A DNA stretch of 64,000 nt, taken from NCBI GenBank assembly GCA_035772785.1, contig JAOCPU010000039.1, positions 186,001-250,000 of the forward strand, given 5' to 3'. The stretch comes from Phlebiopsis flavidoalba (taxonomy: Eukaryota > Basidiomycota > Agaricomycetes > Polyporales > Phanerochaetaceae). The translations under genes were made by a program, and so were the position numbers. The notes under the pieces are model-generated. The model made no database searches. It saw only the letters and a program-made list of their open reading frames with translations, and was not told the DNA's origin. Shown in pieces: positions 1-11,313 of the stretch. The stretch's first letter is position 1. Each line of letters opens with the position of its first letter.

Positions 1-3000
1 TTCGCAATGCGCTGCCTCGGAATCTCAATGCACTTGGTTGCAAACGAAAGACAGGGCGGCGTTAAGTAGACAGTGCGTAATAACATCTTGCTGCCCCTAG
101 TGGAAACGGACCGCATTTAAACCTTTGCTTACAGCTATGTACAAGAACTGGAAGCCCGTCTGCAACATATGGAGGCCCTTTTCACGCAGGCTGCGCCTAT
201 CCTAGCGCAAGTGGCCAAGCTGGAGGACTCGATGCCTCCAACCTCCCTTCAACATCTGGTACTGGCAATATCAACCCGAATCTCATTCAGAACCTATTGA
301 ACACCGCGAAAGATGTCTCTCTGCCAATCCCACTAGGGCCTCGTCACCTACTCAGGTCAAGACCGAGGACGACATGTCAGACTCGTTTTGGCCAGCTAGC
401 GCTGGATGAGCATGGACAGATGCGCTGGATAGGGCAGTTCATCTACTATGTCTCTCATTCAGTCGTTCCGAACGCTCACGACGTCCCCGTTGCACCGAGT
501 ATCCCCTATGGACGAAGACCCCACGGCCCCTGGCCCAAGCGTAAACCAAGTTTTACTTCCCCGCTTCGGTATTCTTTTGGAAAGGTTTCGAGTATTGCCA
601 GGCCCAGAAGAGGTCGAATATCCGCCTAGGGACTTGGCGGACAAGCTGGTAAATTTATTTGCTTCTCTGTATATCCAGAAAATTGGTTTAACTTTGGGCT
701 CTTAGGTTGACGCCTATTTCACGCGCTTTCCATTTCCTCATGCCCGTAATCGACAACCAAGCTTCTTGGATCAGTATGTGAACGTGTGGACCATGTTGGG
801 GACCCAGTCATAGCGCGTCGCAACACGGCCTTTCTCGCTCTGTTGAATGCAGTCTTCGCATGCGCAGCGAAACTCGTGGATGGATCCACGGCTGGCTGCG
901 AGCGAAGGTCTGGACGATGCTGGGATGGGTATGGTTTACTACGAAAGGTATGTCCCCGTGTAAGATGATTCCGCAGATTCGAGCTGATAGCCAGAAAACC
1001 TAGGGCCTTGATACTTCATTACATCAGCCATATTTCGATACAGGTCGAACACGTGCAGTGCTTCCTACTCATGGCGTCGTTCCTGTGTTCAGTGAACTGC
1101 TTGCCGCAAGCCTGGATTCTTGTCGGTCAGGGCGTTCGTATCGGACAGGACATTGGTTTACACGTAAGCCGCTTTCTACTCTCACGATGTCTAGTACCGA
1201 CCCCTTTTCTCCCAGCGATCACCGCGTCGACTCCTCATTCATTCCATCCAGAAGGAAACCCGTCGGAAGGTATGGTGGGGGTGCTACATTCTCGATCGAA
1301 TGCTTGCGCTCGCGCTGGGACGGCCACTTGGTATCGACGATAAGGACTGTGACGTGGAGGTACCCGTTGAAGTAGACGACGAAGACCTTCCGCAGTACTT
1401 CCAGGGCGCAAACATGCAGAAGAACTCGCCACCCATGATGAAGGGCTTCGTTGAGCAGATCAAGCTCTACGGTATTGCTGGCAAGGTGCTTCGCCAAGTG
1501 TATTCCTTGGACAAGTGCAAGGAATACCTGGAACCCGAGAAGCGAGTGGAATTAAACCGCTCGGTCGAAACCCTCGACAAGGCGTTGGATAAATGGTGCA
1601 ACGATCTCCCCGTTGTATTCAAGTCTGGGCCTATCACTGAGAAGCAAGTCTCGATGGCCGCGGTCCTTTGCACACACTACTATTCTATCCTCACGACCCT
1701 ACACCGTAATTTCCTCCCGGTGAAACACGACCAACCCGTGCCTCCCCGATCAACAGCCAAGGCAGTCTCGACCGCACGCGCATGTCTCAAGCTTGCTCCC
1801 TCTATTAGGAATGTTGTGCCGCCAAGTCACCACCTTGCATTCTTCATCCAGGACTTTGTTCAGCTCGGCTGTGATCATCTTGTTATACGCGATGCACACC
1901 ATGGACCCTGGCGCGTCGTCGACTGCGATGGATGAAGCGCGTAGTTGCCTGACCTACTTGGAGACATGGGAGGGCTCTTGGCCTGGTGCGAAGAAGTGCA
2001 AGGAGCTACTGGAAGACTTGATTGGTACAGCTAGTGAAGGTATTCGGACGGCAATGGTGAACCAGACTGGTATGCCACCAACACCTTCGAATACCTTCGT
2101 CTTCGAATCAGTCAAACATGTCGTCTGGGCCAGCTTCACCTTCCCCGCTGGGTGGCGGCTCCATGGCTGCACCTATGAACGTCCCCTCCTCGGCGGACAG
2201 GATGAAGAGCAGGCGGAATAGGTCGAGAGACCCGCGTCTGTCACCGCGCTTGATACCGCAGTCTGGCTACCACCGACATAACCGTACGTAAATCATTTTC
2301 ATCTCGGTGGCATAGCCCTAATTTTCTTTTTCTTACAGCCCTAAGCCAGCGCGCGAGGTCGACTTCCCGTAAACGCCTACATGACGATGACTTTGAATTC
2401 GGAAACCCATCATTGTCAAGCGTGCTGTCGGGGTCATATCCCGGTCGCTCAAACCTGAGTTCCCACGGCTCGCCCGCCTCCGTCAACAGCCATCCCTCTC
2501 CCCCATCGAAACTGGAGGCCACCCTGGAAGCAAGCCCTCCCATGATGCCTATGAACGCCTTCAACGTCCCACAATCTCCTACCGTGCAAATGCCCCAACT
2601 CCTCTCAGTACCCGTACGACTTCAAACTTGCCGCAAAGTCCACGCGACGCGACTTGGCCGGGTCAAAGGTCGGACGGCAAACGGCACCATCTACGAAGAT
2701 CCTTCCCAGGCTGGATATAACCTCCAGAACTATGCGAACGGCCTCCAGGGCAACTACATGGATCAACTCACCGAGCTTGGCTCGAATCCTTCACTCATGG
2801 GCGGGCAGTCCGCCTACGCTGACGGCTTCGCCGGACCCGGTTTGCCGTTCCGCGGTCTCGATTTCATCCGCAACTACAATCCAAGCGGTTTCATGGCGAA
2901 CGAGCCAGAGTCGCTGTGGCAATCATCGTTTGACGCGGACCGCCTTCGGTATGGATCCGGAGCTGCCGTTCTCGCTAGGGGACGCTAACATTGGAGACCT

Positions 3001-3052
3001 CTCCGTCGACGGCCAGGAGAGGGGTCAGCAGTGGAATGAGGGTCAGTCATAG
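1..3052 (+). CDS. Fungal-specific transcription factor, 5' end off the window
   Basis: This is the C-terminal part of a Zn2Cys6-type fungal transcription factor. After an intron ending near 132 comes a coiled-coil-like linker (YVQELEARLQHMEALF) of the kind that follows a zinc cluster; the zinc cluster itself would lie left of base 1. A Pro/Ser-rich stretch follows, then the fungal transcription factor middle homology region (about 610-1990), with ISIQVEHVQCFLLMA, GQGVRIGQDIGLH, RRKVWWGCYILDRMLALALGRP and a helical block around LNRSVETLDKALDKW. An intron from 649 to about 702 joins DLADKL to VDAYF. The tail (2400-3052) is Ser/Pro/Asn-rich and ends in GQQWNEGQS before a stop. Frame breaks not explained by introns occur near 740 and 1853. 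It resembles XlnR-like regulators in general form, but I cannot name the target pathway. Confidence 0.82.
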
Positions 3053-3762
3053 TACTGAAGATATGTATTTATGGATCTGTCTGGGAGTATCTGTTTTGTT
3101 TGTGTTGTTTGTCTCGTGATTTTAATGACTGTGGGCTGCTGTAGTTGCTTGTAGGTGTATGAAGTTCTCAGGACTCGCTGTTGCTCTTTGTTCTACCGTG
3201 ATTCTATTTGCTACTTGCTTTCGTGCCAGTCGCGTCGACCATATACGTAGTATTACCCGCTGTATCGATACTGGTCAATGTCTTACTTTACTTAATCACA
3301 ATGACTGGGCTCATTGCTATTCTATGTCACATCTTTTTGTGGCCGATTACTGGCATAGGCCGTGCACAAAAGTAAGAGAGTCTTTACTTTGCCATGAACC
3401 TGGTGCAAATTGGCCCGTGATGTAAATCAGCTTACGCAACGCTCCATATGGAAATTTCGAGATAAGACCTGATAAGATGTGGGTTAACCAAACTACAATC
3501 TGGCAGAGATTCTGAGTCTCGGATACTTTCACCACGACCTGTCTGATTCTCGTGAATCGCTCTACCCTCTAGGCTTTCCCCACAAGAATCAGCCGCCACT
3601 TTGACCTGATGACCTCCTCCAAGTGAAACAACGCAGTGGTAGACGCTCGACTCGGCTTTCTCTCACCCGGAACGGACGCGGTCACGACGACTTATAACAT
3701 GCTCAGTCGGAAGAGCAACGGCAAACGTCCTCTGTGCCGTTCCCCACCACCCCACTCTTAGC
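3053..3762. other. Intergenic spacer with one weak short ORF
   Basis: This is the spacer between the transcription factor stop and the acyl-CoA dehydrogenase start. It holds T-rich 3' sequence near 3060-3130. A short frame at 3159-3425 (+) begins MKFSGLAVALCSTVILFATC, which looks like a signal peptide, but the rest has no recognisable domain or cysteine pattern. I would not call it a gene without transcript evidence. Confidence 0.4.
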
Positions 3763-5662
3763 ATGGCGTCGCATCCAATTGTCGAACTCACTTCTCCGTC
3801 CTCTTGGGCGATGGTATGTGCTCGGGACCAAACGTCATTACATCCACCGCGCCCTTAACGTTTGCCGTACAGGTTGAGGACAAGTTCTCACCATTCGCCA
3901 AAGAGACCTTAGCAAAGCTCATTAGGTTTCAAACTGTCTGCGCTTTGACTTGTCTAAATGGTGGCCGTCTGGAGTCTCATTAGCACTGTAGGAGGAGGTT
4001 TGGCCTGCTCTGCGCGTAGCCCACGCTTCTGTCCCAGATGGTCAAGACCGCTGGAAGACCGTGATTCCCATTATCAGGGACCTGAAAGCGAGAGCTCGTG
4101 AGCTGGGGCTGTGGAACTTGTTCCTGAGCAAAACACATTACCCCAAACACGGAGTTGACCTCACCAACCTTGAGGTATGTGAATTTATTCTCCTATCGCT
4201 TCATTCCAATAACACGCTACCTGTAGTACGCGGTTATGGCAGAGGTTCTTGGTCGTGGAGGGCAGTTTTCATCTGAAGTCGTCAACTGCTCTGCTCCTGA
4301 CACAGGCAACATGGGTATGTTTAAGATATTGCTCCTGCTGACTCACCACCTCAACTTCATGCACAGAGGTCCTGGCACGCTACGGATCGCCAGAACAGCA
4401 GAAGAAGTGGTTGTTACCACTCTTGAATGGAGAAAATCCGTTTCTGCGTTTGCCATGACTGAAAGATTCAGTGAGCGCATCATCCCCCAGATACAAATAT
4501 CTCGCTAATATCTTTTAGTCGCCTCTTCGGACGCTACGAACATCCGTACTTCCATCCGACAGGAAGGCAATGATATCGTCATTAACGGTCACAAATGGTA
4601 TATATAAATTGGCCAGAAGCAATTTTGTTCTGACCCTTCTTCAGGTGGATCAGCGGAGCAGGCGATCCACGTTGTGCCCTCCATCTAGTCCTCGGAAAGA
4701 GTGATCCTAACAACTCAGACCGATACAGCCAACAAAGCATTGTTATTGTACCCGCCAACGCTCCCGGAGTGAAGGTCATCCGACCCATGAAAGTATTCGG
4801 CTATGATGACGCACCAGAAGGGCCATTGCGAGATTATCTACGACAACGTTCGCGTCCCCTCAACACCTGATTTTGGGCTGGGGTAAAGGCTTTGAGATCA
4901 TAAAAGGACGTCTCGGGTATGTGAAATTGGGCTTTCTCTTGAGTCCGTTTTGACCGTAGTATCTTAGCCCTGGCCGTATTCATCATTGCATGCGCTCGAT
5001 TGGTGCAGCTCAGCATGCTCTCGACTTAATGCTTGCTCGAGTGACCGACCACCGCCAAGAAAACCTTCGGCAAGTTCTTATACGAGCATGGTGAGAACAC
5101 AAGCTGTACGTACATGAACCAAGCTTGACGAGTTGCATCTACGCAGGTACCGTCGTTGCCGACATTGCGAAGTCTCGAGCTGAGATAGAGAGTGCTCGTC
5201 TACTCGTCTATAGTGCTGCCGTGCAGTGCAGGTCCGCAGTACTTTCTGCTCTCAATGACCGTGTCACTCATCTCGTCGTTGTAGATCGACAAGTTCAAAG
5301 CTAAAGGCGCTATGAAGGAAATCGGTATCGCGAAGTTTGTTGTACCGTCCATGGCACTACAGGTTTGTCGACCGTGCCATGCAATCATACGGCGCGGAGG
5401 GTCTTTTTTCTCAAGATCAGCACCACTCGCGCAGACATGGGCTGGCTTGCGGACCCTTCGATTAGCTGACGGTCCCTGACGCTGTGGGTAGCCTTTTATA
5501 TCTATCATGGTCGATTACTGATAGCATAATGTGTAGGTGCACATCCAGCAGATCGGCCAGCGCGAGCTCAAGCGAGCACCAGAGGTTGTGAGGAAACTGA
5601 ATGCAATCAAGAAGAAGGAACGCAGCCTCTTCGATGAATACAAAGTCAAGGCTCATTTTTAA
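3763..5662 (+). CDS. Acyl-CoA dehydrogenase, ACAD10/11-like
   Basis: This FAD-dependent acyl-CoA dehydrogenase probably acts in mitochondrial or peroxisomal fatty-acid oxidation. The gene has about ten exons with short introns. In order one reads an N-terminal helical domain ([36 protein letters not shown]), the FAD/substrate signature VASSDATNI followed by VINGHKW and [41 protein letters not shown], the region after the active-site segment ([30 protein letters not shown]) and the C-terminal helices ending [20 protein letters not shown]. The LADGP...VHIQQIG end is typical of the ACAD10/11 branch. The start [17 protein letters not shown] is followed by a clean GTATGT donor. Small frame breaks occur (for example near 4810-4870). 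The neighbouring minus-strand gene is convergent. Confidence 0.9.
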
Positions 5663-5856
5663 TCTCTCGTTTTCCCTTTATTCTCTTGTGGCCATCTGGA
5701 TATCTGTTGTAAATATATGAATTCATCAAGGGAGCGCTGCAGCAATGATTGTCGCTGCGTCTCGGCCTGGTTCACGGAACGAATCATTTTACAGAAAAGC
5801 TTGGCATTCCACTCAACGATTGCAGCAGTCATGTTCTCTTTATCCCCAAGTTTTGT

Positions 5857-6982
5857 CTAACTCATCGTTAGCCCGAGAAACATGTGCTGTATATATTTCA
5901 TGGCGCACCTATTTCTTTGGTGGGTACGTTGATTTGCTTCTCGTGCGAAATCTCTTAACACCTTGATCTCACGTATATCCTCTCCGACCGCCTCACTATC
6001 CTCCACAGCACTAGCGACGCGCTCGTAGAGCCGAGCGAGGCCTTGATGTATCTGGCCCTCTCCAGCAGCAGCCCCCTGCGGTCCAGCTGTAGATAGGCCA
6101 TCTGAAACAAACTCTGAAATCTCTTCCATTTCGCCAACCCAACGATATGCTTTGCCTGGCATGGTGTTCATGCTCCCGATAATACGCTGGAGAATCATGG
6201 CTGCGAATCCGCTAGTTCGTGCATTAGCGCAGTGGCTGTCGCAGGAGACGCGGCATGTGCAGCTGAGAAGGGTTTCAGATGAGGCTCTGGGAGTATAAAT
6301 AGTAATATATGACTGTACAAAGTATCATCGTGGACCATAGTCCTATCATGCCCTTTGTCATGCCCTACGTTACGAAGCGTGGGATGTAAATAGTGTGGAA
6401 AGTCACAGTGGACGGTATTGCGTACAGCATACGACATCTTGAGCACACTAGCATCTCCGACGCCGACGCCTTCCCCTTTCAATGACTTGACATTCAAAGC
6501 CATACTGAGAGAGAGCGGGTGAATTCCTCTAGTATGGCATTATCTTCCGAGTTGGCCGACGCATAGAAGACAGGATCATATTCGTCTTTCGGAGGCCCGC
6601 CAATAATACCTGCATCTACAAAACTGATCGGAGTGTCCTTGAACAGAGCGGCAATGCGCTTCACAGTAGTCGGATTGACTGCATTGCAGTCTGCGAAGCC
6701 CAGCTTTCTGGTTGGCGCAGCCTCAGCGTGGGCCGCTCGGAAGCGTTCCGCGAAGGCGTATGCTTCACTGGGCGGTAGGATACTCAGTACCCAGCTGGCC
6801 TGCGACGCTATCTGCGCGAGCGACGCGTCCTGCATTCCTGCATCGGCTGCCTGTTTTTCTTGGATGCGGCGGAACGGCCTGCCAGGTCTGTGAGCACGGG
6901 TGAGGCCCGAGGTGGCGAGCCTACGGCCCCCTCCAGAGCCCATTGCGCCCGCTGCAACTATGGCCAACGTTGGTGGAGACAT
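5857..6982 (-). CDS. 6-phosphogluconate dehydrogenase-like protein, DUF1932-type tail
   Basis: The N-terminus is a Rossmann NAD(P)-binding domain of the 6PGDH / beta-hydroxyacid dehydrogenase type. The start reads MSPPTLAIVAAGAMGSGGGRR, close to the usual GxGxMG loop although the first glycine is Ala here. Next come WVLSILPPSEAYAFAERF, FADCNAVNPTTVKRIAALF and SFVDAGIIGGPP, all expected positions of this fold. The C-terminal part (VGDASVLKMSYA, then after an intron GMTKGMIGLWSTM, then PGKAYRWVGEMEEISEF) matches the helical DUF1932-type domain found in fungal members. At least two introns lie between 6500 and 6240. The substrate is unknown. A frame break occurs near 6890-6930, and the exact stop is uncertain. 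Confidence 0.8.
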
Positions 6983-7175
6983 GGGTGGGTGGAGGTAGGT
7001 GAGATAGGAAGATGAACGCGATAACCTGAGCCCTGGGACAAATGAGAAATGTGGCGAATTGCTGGGCGCTATCTTGCCACGTGGTTTAGCATAGCGCGTA
7101 TGACGGTGGCAGCTCTGGCACAGCACCCTCATTCGTTACGTTTATTCGCACTCCTTTTATAACTATTCTCTATCA

Positions 7176-8360
7176 ATGGCATACGTCTCGATAGAATCGG
7201 ATGAGGTGCGTCATATGCTTTGATCGGGTCCGTGGTTATTGCTAACTGTCTCAACGTAGCGTATGGAGGAAGGTCCGGAAGGACTCCAATTCCAGTGTAC
7301 GAAGTGTATCGTGCCTTGAAGTGTTCTGCAGGGTTTGTTCACACATTATACTTCAGCATTCTTCCGGGAACAGATGCCTCGCGAGACTTTCGAGTAATCC
7401 GGGCAGCAACGCCTCACGAGGTGTGTAAAGACTCACAGTCAGTCGCTCAATTGTTGATACTTGGGACTGAACGTAGGATACATTTCCAGACAGACCGGTG
7501 GGGGGAAATCTGGCTTCTGGCAGCTCGATTATTATCAACCCTACTTTGATATTGACACCAAAATTGTGAAGCACTACCCCTCCCTAATCCTCCCATGACC
7601 ACTCTGTCTGACCATCCAACATCAAGGTTTCTCCGCCGCTGCTACTCAACCCTCATACCCACCTCCCCCACGTAACATTGAGACCCACCTAGCCCCTGCC
7701 GATCTCTATGGTCCCTTCTGGACACTTACGACCCTCATCTTCTCTCTCTTTGTCTTCTCCTCTCTAGCACGTCCATCGCGGCATACCTCTCCGATCCCGC
7801 AGCATCCTCGCCCACCGATCCGCTGGAATACGACTTCGGTCTGCTCAGCACCGCAGTAGGGCTGGTATACGTGTATGGGCTGGGCGTGTGCAATTTTGCT
7901 GTGGCTCGGACTGAGATACCTGGGCGTGGGTGAGTGGAGTGTTGTAGAGGCCGTCGCGTTGTGGGGATACGGACAATTCGTGTGGATACCAGTATCGGTG
8001 CGTACCGTTACCTTTTCCCCCTCGCTTGTTATATTCACAGTGCCATAGGTACTCTGCGTAATACCGGTACCTATCGTGCGGTGGGTGCTGGTAGGGCTCG
8101 CATTCCTCTTGTCCGGATACTTCCTCATCTCGAACACCTACCCTGTCCTCGCAAACTGTACGTCATTACTTCCCCCGTTGAGCTCTCATACCTAAACTCC
8201 TGCTACATAGGCCGACCAGAAAGCAGTCAGATTAATTGCTATCTTTCTCGTTCTTCTGCACGCCGCCCTCGCGCTTTGCTTCAAGGTGCTATTCTTCAGC
8301 TACTATGCCAGGAAGCAAATAGGTCCTTCTGCAGACCCCATACCCGCCCCCTCTCATTAA
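7176..8360 (+). CDS. Yip1-family Golgi membrane protein (YIPF1/2, Yip5-like)
   Basis: This is a multi-span membrane protein of the Yip1 family, which works with Rab GTPases in ER-Golgi and Golgi traffic. The start MAYVSIESDE is followed by an intron. The family hallmark GFWQLDYYQPYFDIDTKIV lies near 7505-7565. It is followed by the loop DLYGPFWTLTTLIFSLFVFSS and further membrane segments (LLSTAVGLVYVYGLGV, WSVVEAVALWGYGQFVWIPVS, VLVGLAFLLSGYFLISNTYPVLANC, AVRLIAIF, HAALALCFKVLFFSYYAR), giving about five spans. The stop lies just after IPAPSH. Introns with GT..AG borders fall at about 7205-7258 and 7996-8050. One or two frame slips are present near 7600-7660. It ends close to the convergent rhomboid gene. 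Confidence 0.88.
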
Positions 8361-8480
8361 GTACACCATATACCTCAATATTGCAATGGACTTCATTTTA
8401 TTCAAAAAGAATGCCTCATCGGGGTGCGATAATGGGGTGTGATAATGAGTGGGGAGTTGTATGCATTGACATCGGCATGT

Positions 8481-9644
8481 TCAAAATATACGGAATCTCT
8501 TGGCGAGGTAATATCCAATGCCACCAAGTATGCCACCGACATGACCCGCATTGTCTGTACGCGTCCGCTGTGAAGCAAGGTGAGTGGCCGCGGTATGATT
8601 GAAAAGTTGGAGTGGAATTTGCTCACCGAATCCGTCATGGACTCGTATGCGTCCCACAAGAACACTCCACTAACAAATAACCAGGCCGGGCACGGAACAA
8701 TACCGAACAACGCAAACTGAGCATTCGGTGCTACGCACGCAAAGAAGGATATCACCGCGTAGACCGCACCTATGACCCTCATAAATTACGCATGCGTATA
8801 GTAGATGAATGAAGTAACGCACCACTTGCGCCGTGCGAAGAGTAGAACTGGTTGCCTCTGCTCGAGTTCCACCATAGGCTGGTCAGGCTAGAGATGATGC
8901 AACACCACCCAGGTACAAGGCAAGGAATCCGGAATTTCCCAGGAGAGCCAGCACAGGAGGGGCCATGAAGTAGTATGTAAAACGCGTTCATGAAGATATG
9001 AGCGATTCCCTCATGCGAGAAGCAAGAGGTGACCAGTGTCCATCTGGCAAACGAATGTATTGGGTTAGAGAAATCAGATCACTCGAATGTGTAGTACGCA
9101 CATTCGACCAGAACTAATGTTGCGCCATGCTCACTGTGAAGTTCTCATTCAGGAACACGAAGAGGTCTTTGCTTCCACTGCTTCGCTAGCCGAAGTGAGC
9201 GAGACCGACGCGGTGGAGGGTAGAGAACTTACATATAGAGCGGTTGAGAGCTGCCATGACAGAAACACTGTACCGTTAATCACAAGTACACCCCAGAACA
9301 GAACATTGGATGGGATGGAATCGAGCCATCGAATGAACCGCCGCCATGGTCCTTGAGGATTGGGAGGCTGGTGTGTACGGATTACGTGCACGAGAGGAAG
9401 AGACAGGCCTGGACCTATGCGTTGCTCGCAAGAATTTGCTTGAGAGAAACTGTAACAGAGATGGCGGCTGTGATGCTTGGGTCAATGAGGCAGTAAATGG
9501 CCGCGATGTTACAGTTAGGGGTCTCCTCGGAATGATTGATGCAGGAGTAGCAAAACAGGAAACTCCCCGAGGGAAAGAGCATAGCCGGGTGCTCCTCGAC
9601 GCGTGACGGAGCGGACTAGCGAGCAAGTGGGCGTAGAGGTTCAT
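8481..9644 (-). CDS. PCP1: Mitochondrial rhomboid protease (PARL/Pcp1-like)
   Basis: This is an intramembrane serine protease of the mitochondrial inner membrane. The N-terminus (MNLYAHLLASPLRHASRSTR, then an Arg/Ser-rich stretch) looks like a mitochondrial presequence. After NPQGPWRRFIRWLDSIPSNV and a first membrane span come the rhomboid core segments: SCFSHEGIAH, NAFYY, then SLASLWWNSSRGNQFYSSHG leading into GASG at about 8822-8833, which holds the catalytic serine. After an intron the frame continues AVYAVISFFACVAPNAQFALFGIVP. The catalytic histidine is in DNAGHVGGILGGIGYYLAKRF near 8520-8560, just before the stop. Both catalytic residues are present. It is divergent from the Trs20 gene across 171 bases. 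Confidence 0.88.
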
Positions 9645-9815
9645 GGCGACATGGCTGCAAGGCGTGTCTAGCGCGGCATTCGTAACACAAGTGACCGTGG
9701 CGTGTCCGAAACGTACGCCGGCTGAGACCCCGAGACCGCGGGACTGCTCTCAGCCCTCACGTGGCTAGCATTCGACGCGCGCCTGAGGACCGCGACCTCC
9801 GCGACGACGACGAGC
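9645..9815. promoter_or_regulatory. Shared divergent promoter, rhomboid / Trs20
   Basis: Only 171 bases separate the two predicted start codons, which face away from each other, so this GC-rich stretch must hold both promoters. I see no clear TATA box. The inference rests on gene positions only. Confidence 0.5.
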
Positions 9816-10537
9816 ATGTCGCACCACCTCTTTCTGCTTTCGCCGTCGGATACGCCACTCTATGAATTGACTCACTACTCATCGAAGCCTGCGCAGCGGG
9901 AAGACCACGACGTCTCCCCTGGCGTCGAACTTGCCTAGCTGGTCTACTTCCGCTTTCGCAGGAACACTAACCGCCTTGTCCGGTGCATCTAGTGTCAACC
10001 AAACATATCATACTCAGGGCGGTGGTGTGCGTATGGGAGGTGGAAAGGATAGACACATGTCATCCAGATGGTTGCCAACGCAAGCTTGGATGTTATTGAA
10101 GACGTTATGCGGAAAGAGAACCTAATGTCGGTCTTGCTTGTTCTTCATCCATGGGAATACTTATCAGATCTACAGGTACTTGAAATCCGTGGACAAGTTC
10201 AATGAATGGACAATATCTGCGTTTGTGACGCCAGGAAGTGTGTATACCACGACCTTGTCATTAATATGGGCTAATCAGTGCATGCAGATATGAAGTTTGT
10301 GCTGTTGCATGAGACAAGAAACGATGACGGCATCCGGTCGTTCTTTCTCGATGTCTGGGAGTTGTACGTGAAGGTACGAGTCGCACCGGCACCGCTTTCC
10401 GAGCTGTGCGTGCGGATGCTTCTCAGCTCAACGCTAGACGATGCTCAAACCGTTTTCACACGGCGCACACGACCCGCCTATCCGGAGCGGTGTGTTTGAC
10501 GCGCGGGTAACGGGCAAGTGCAAAGAAGTATCTGTAA
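9816..10537 (+). CDS. TRS20: TRAPP complex subunit 2 (Trs20 / sedlin)
   Basis: This is a core subunit of the TRAPP tethering complexes, acting in ER-to-Golgi transport. The start reads MSHHLFLLSPSDTPLYELTHY, the usual first beta strand of sedlin proteins. Later exons give MIQMVANASLDVIEDVMRKEN, then MYLKSVDKFNEWTISAFVTPG, all highly typical. The next exon reads MKFVLLHETRNDDGIRSFF and LDVWELYVK. The last exon covers the C-terminal strand (SGAVFDARVRASAKKYL, stop at 10535-10537). The predicted length of roughly 150-160 residues fits the family. Introns are short. A small frame slip near 9935 and another in the last exon must be bridged. Confidence 0.92.
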
Positions 10538-11313
10538 GCGTTTCCGGTGCCCCTGTATCCTGTGACCGGACACTTGGACAATTGACCAGGAAACCTGGAC
10601 CAAGCCGGAGGGGAAGAGTACAACACGTGTGTCCCCGCTTTTGTGTTTCGTTGACGCGGGCGGGATTACTAGTAGAGCAGCGAGTTTGTATCCAATGTAT
10701 CGTACAATGTGCAGGGCTGTTAAAATATTCTGATTCAATGATAATTCGGGACGAAACGAGTGATTCCGCGCACAGGACTGAGCCCAGGGCACCGCCGGTC
10801 CAGGGGCCTGGTGGGGGAGTGGGGGCCTGGTGTCCGGGGGCGTGATGGGTCGGCTGTGGGTAGGGTGCGTGGTGTTTTGATCTTTTGTCGTCTCTCTCTC
10901 TGACCTTTCATACGTCGGTGGCCTCTTCTCGTTTTTCTCTGTCTCTCTCTGTCTTCACTTTTTAGCATATATAACTCTCTATCATCTTTATATACTCTCG
11001 AGAAAAACAGTCTCATTCTTCTGCCACTTGCCTAATCGCCCGCTCGGCTCTTTTCCTCCCTTCAGAGACCCGTCACCCGCACGACGCACAGACCACTTCC
11101 AGAGAGAGAGATAGACATATTCCCTCCGTATACTACCCGGAACCCACGCACGCCCGGTACACTCTTTGTGCATTGTCTCTTTGTGTCTGATCTGACGGTT
11201 ATCCCTTGTCAACAGCTGTATATTCATTGCCTAGTTCACCACAGCCCCCTTGCTTCCTATCTGAAACCTCGGTTGATACCTTCCTGTCTTTTTGAACCAC
11301 TATTTGCGTCGAA
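10538..11313 (+). promoter_or_regulatory. Long pyrimidine-rich promoter and 5' leader
   Basis: This 776-base stretch upstream of the next gene is strikingly rich in CT runs on the coding strand (10870-11000, TCTCTCTCTCTGACC, CTGTCTCTCTCTGTC). It holds a TATA-like sequence (TTAGCATATATAACTC around 10963-10977). CT-rich leaders are common before well-expressed fungal genes, so a transcription start downstream of about 10,980 is likely. No other gene is evident in it. Confidence 0.5.

Noticed and set aside
3159..3425. A small secreted protein in the spacer after the transcription factor
   Set aside because: Only the first 20 residues look like a signal peptide. The rest has no cysteine pattern or similarity, and the frame sits in a likely 3' region.
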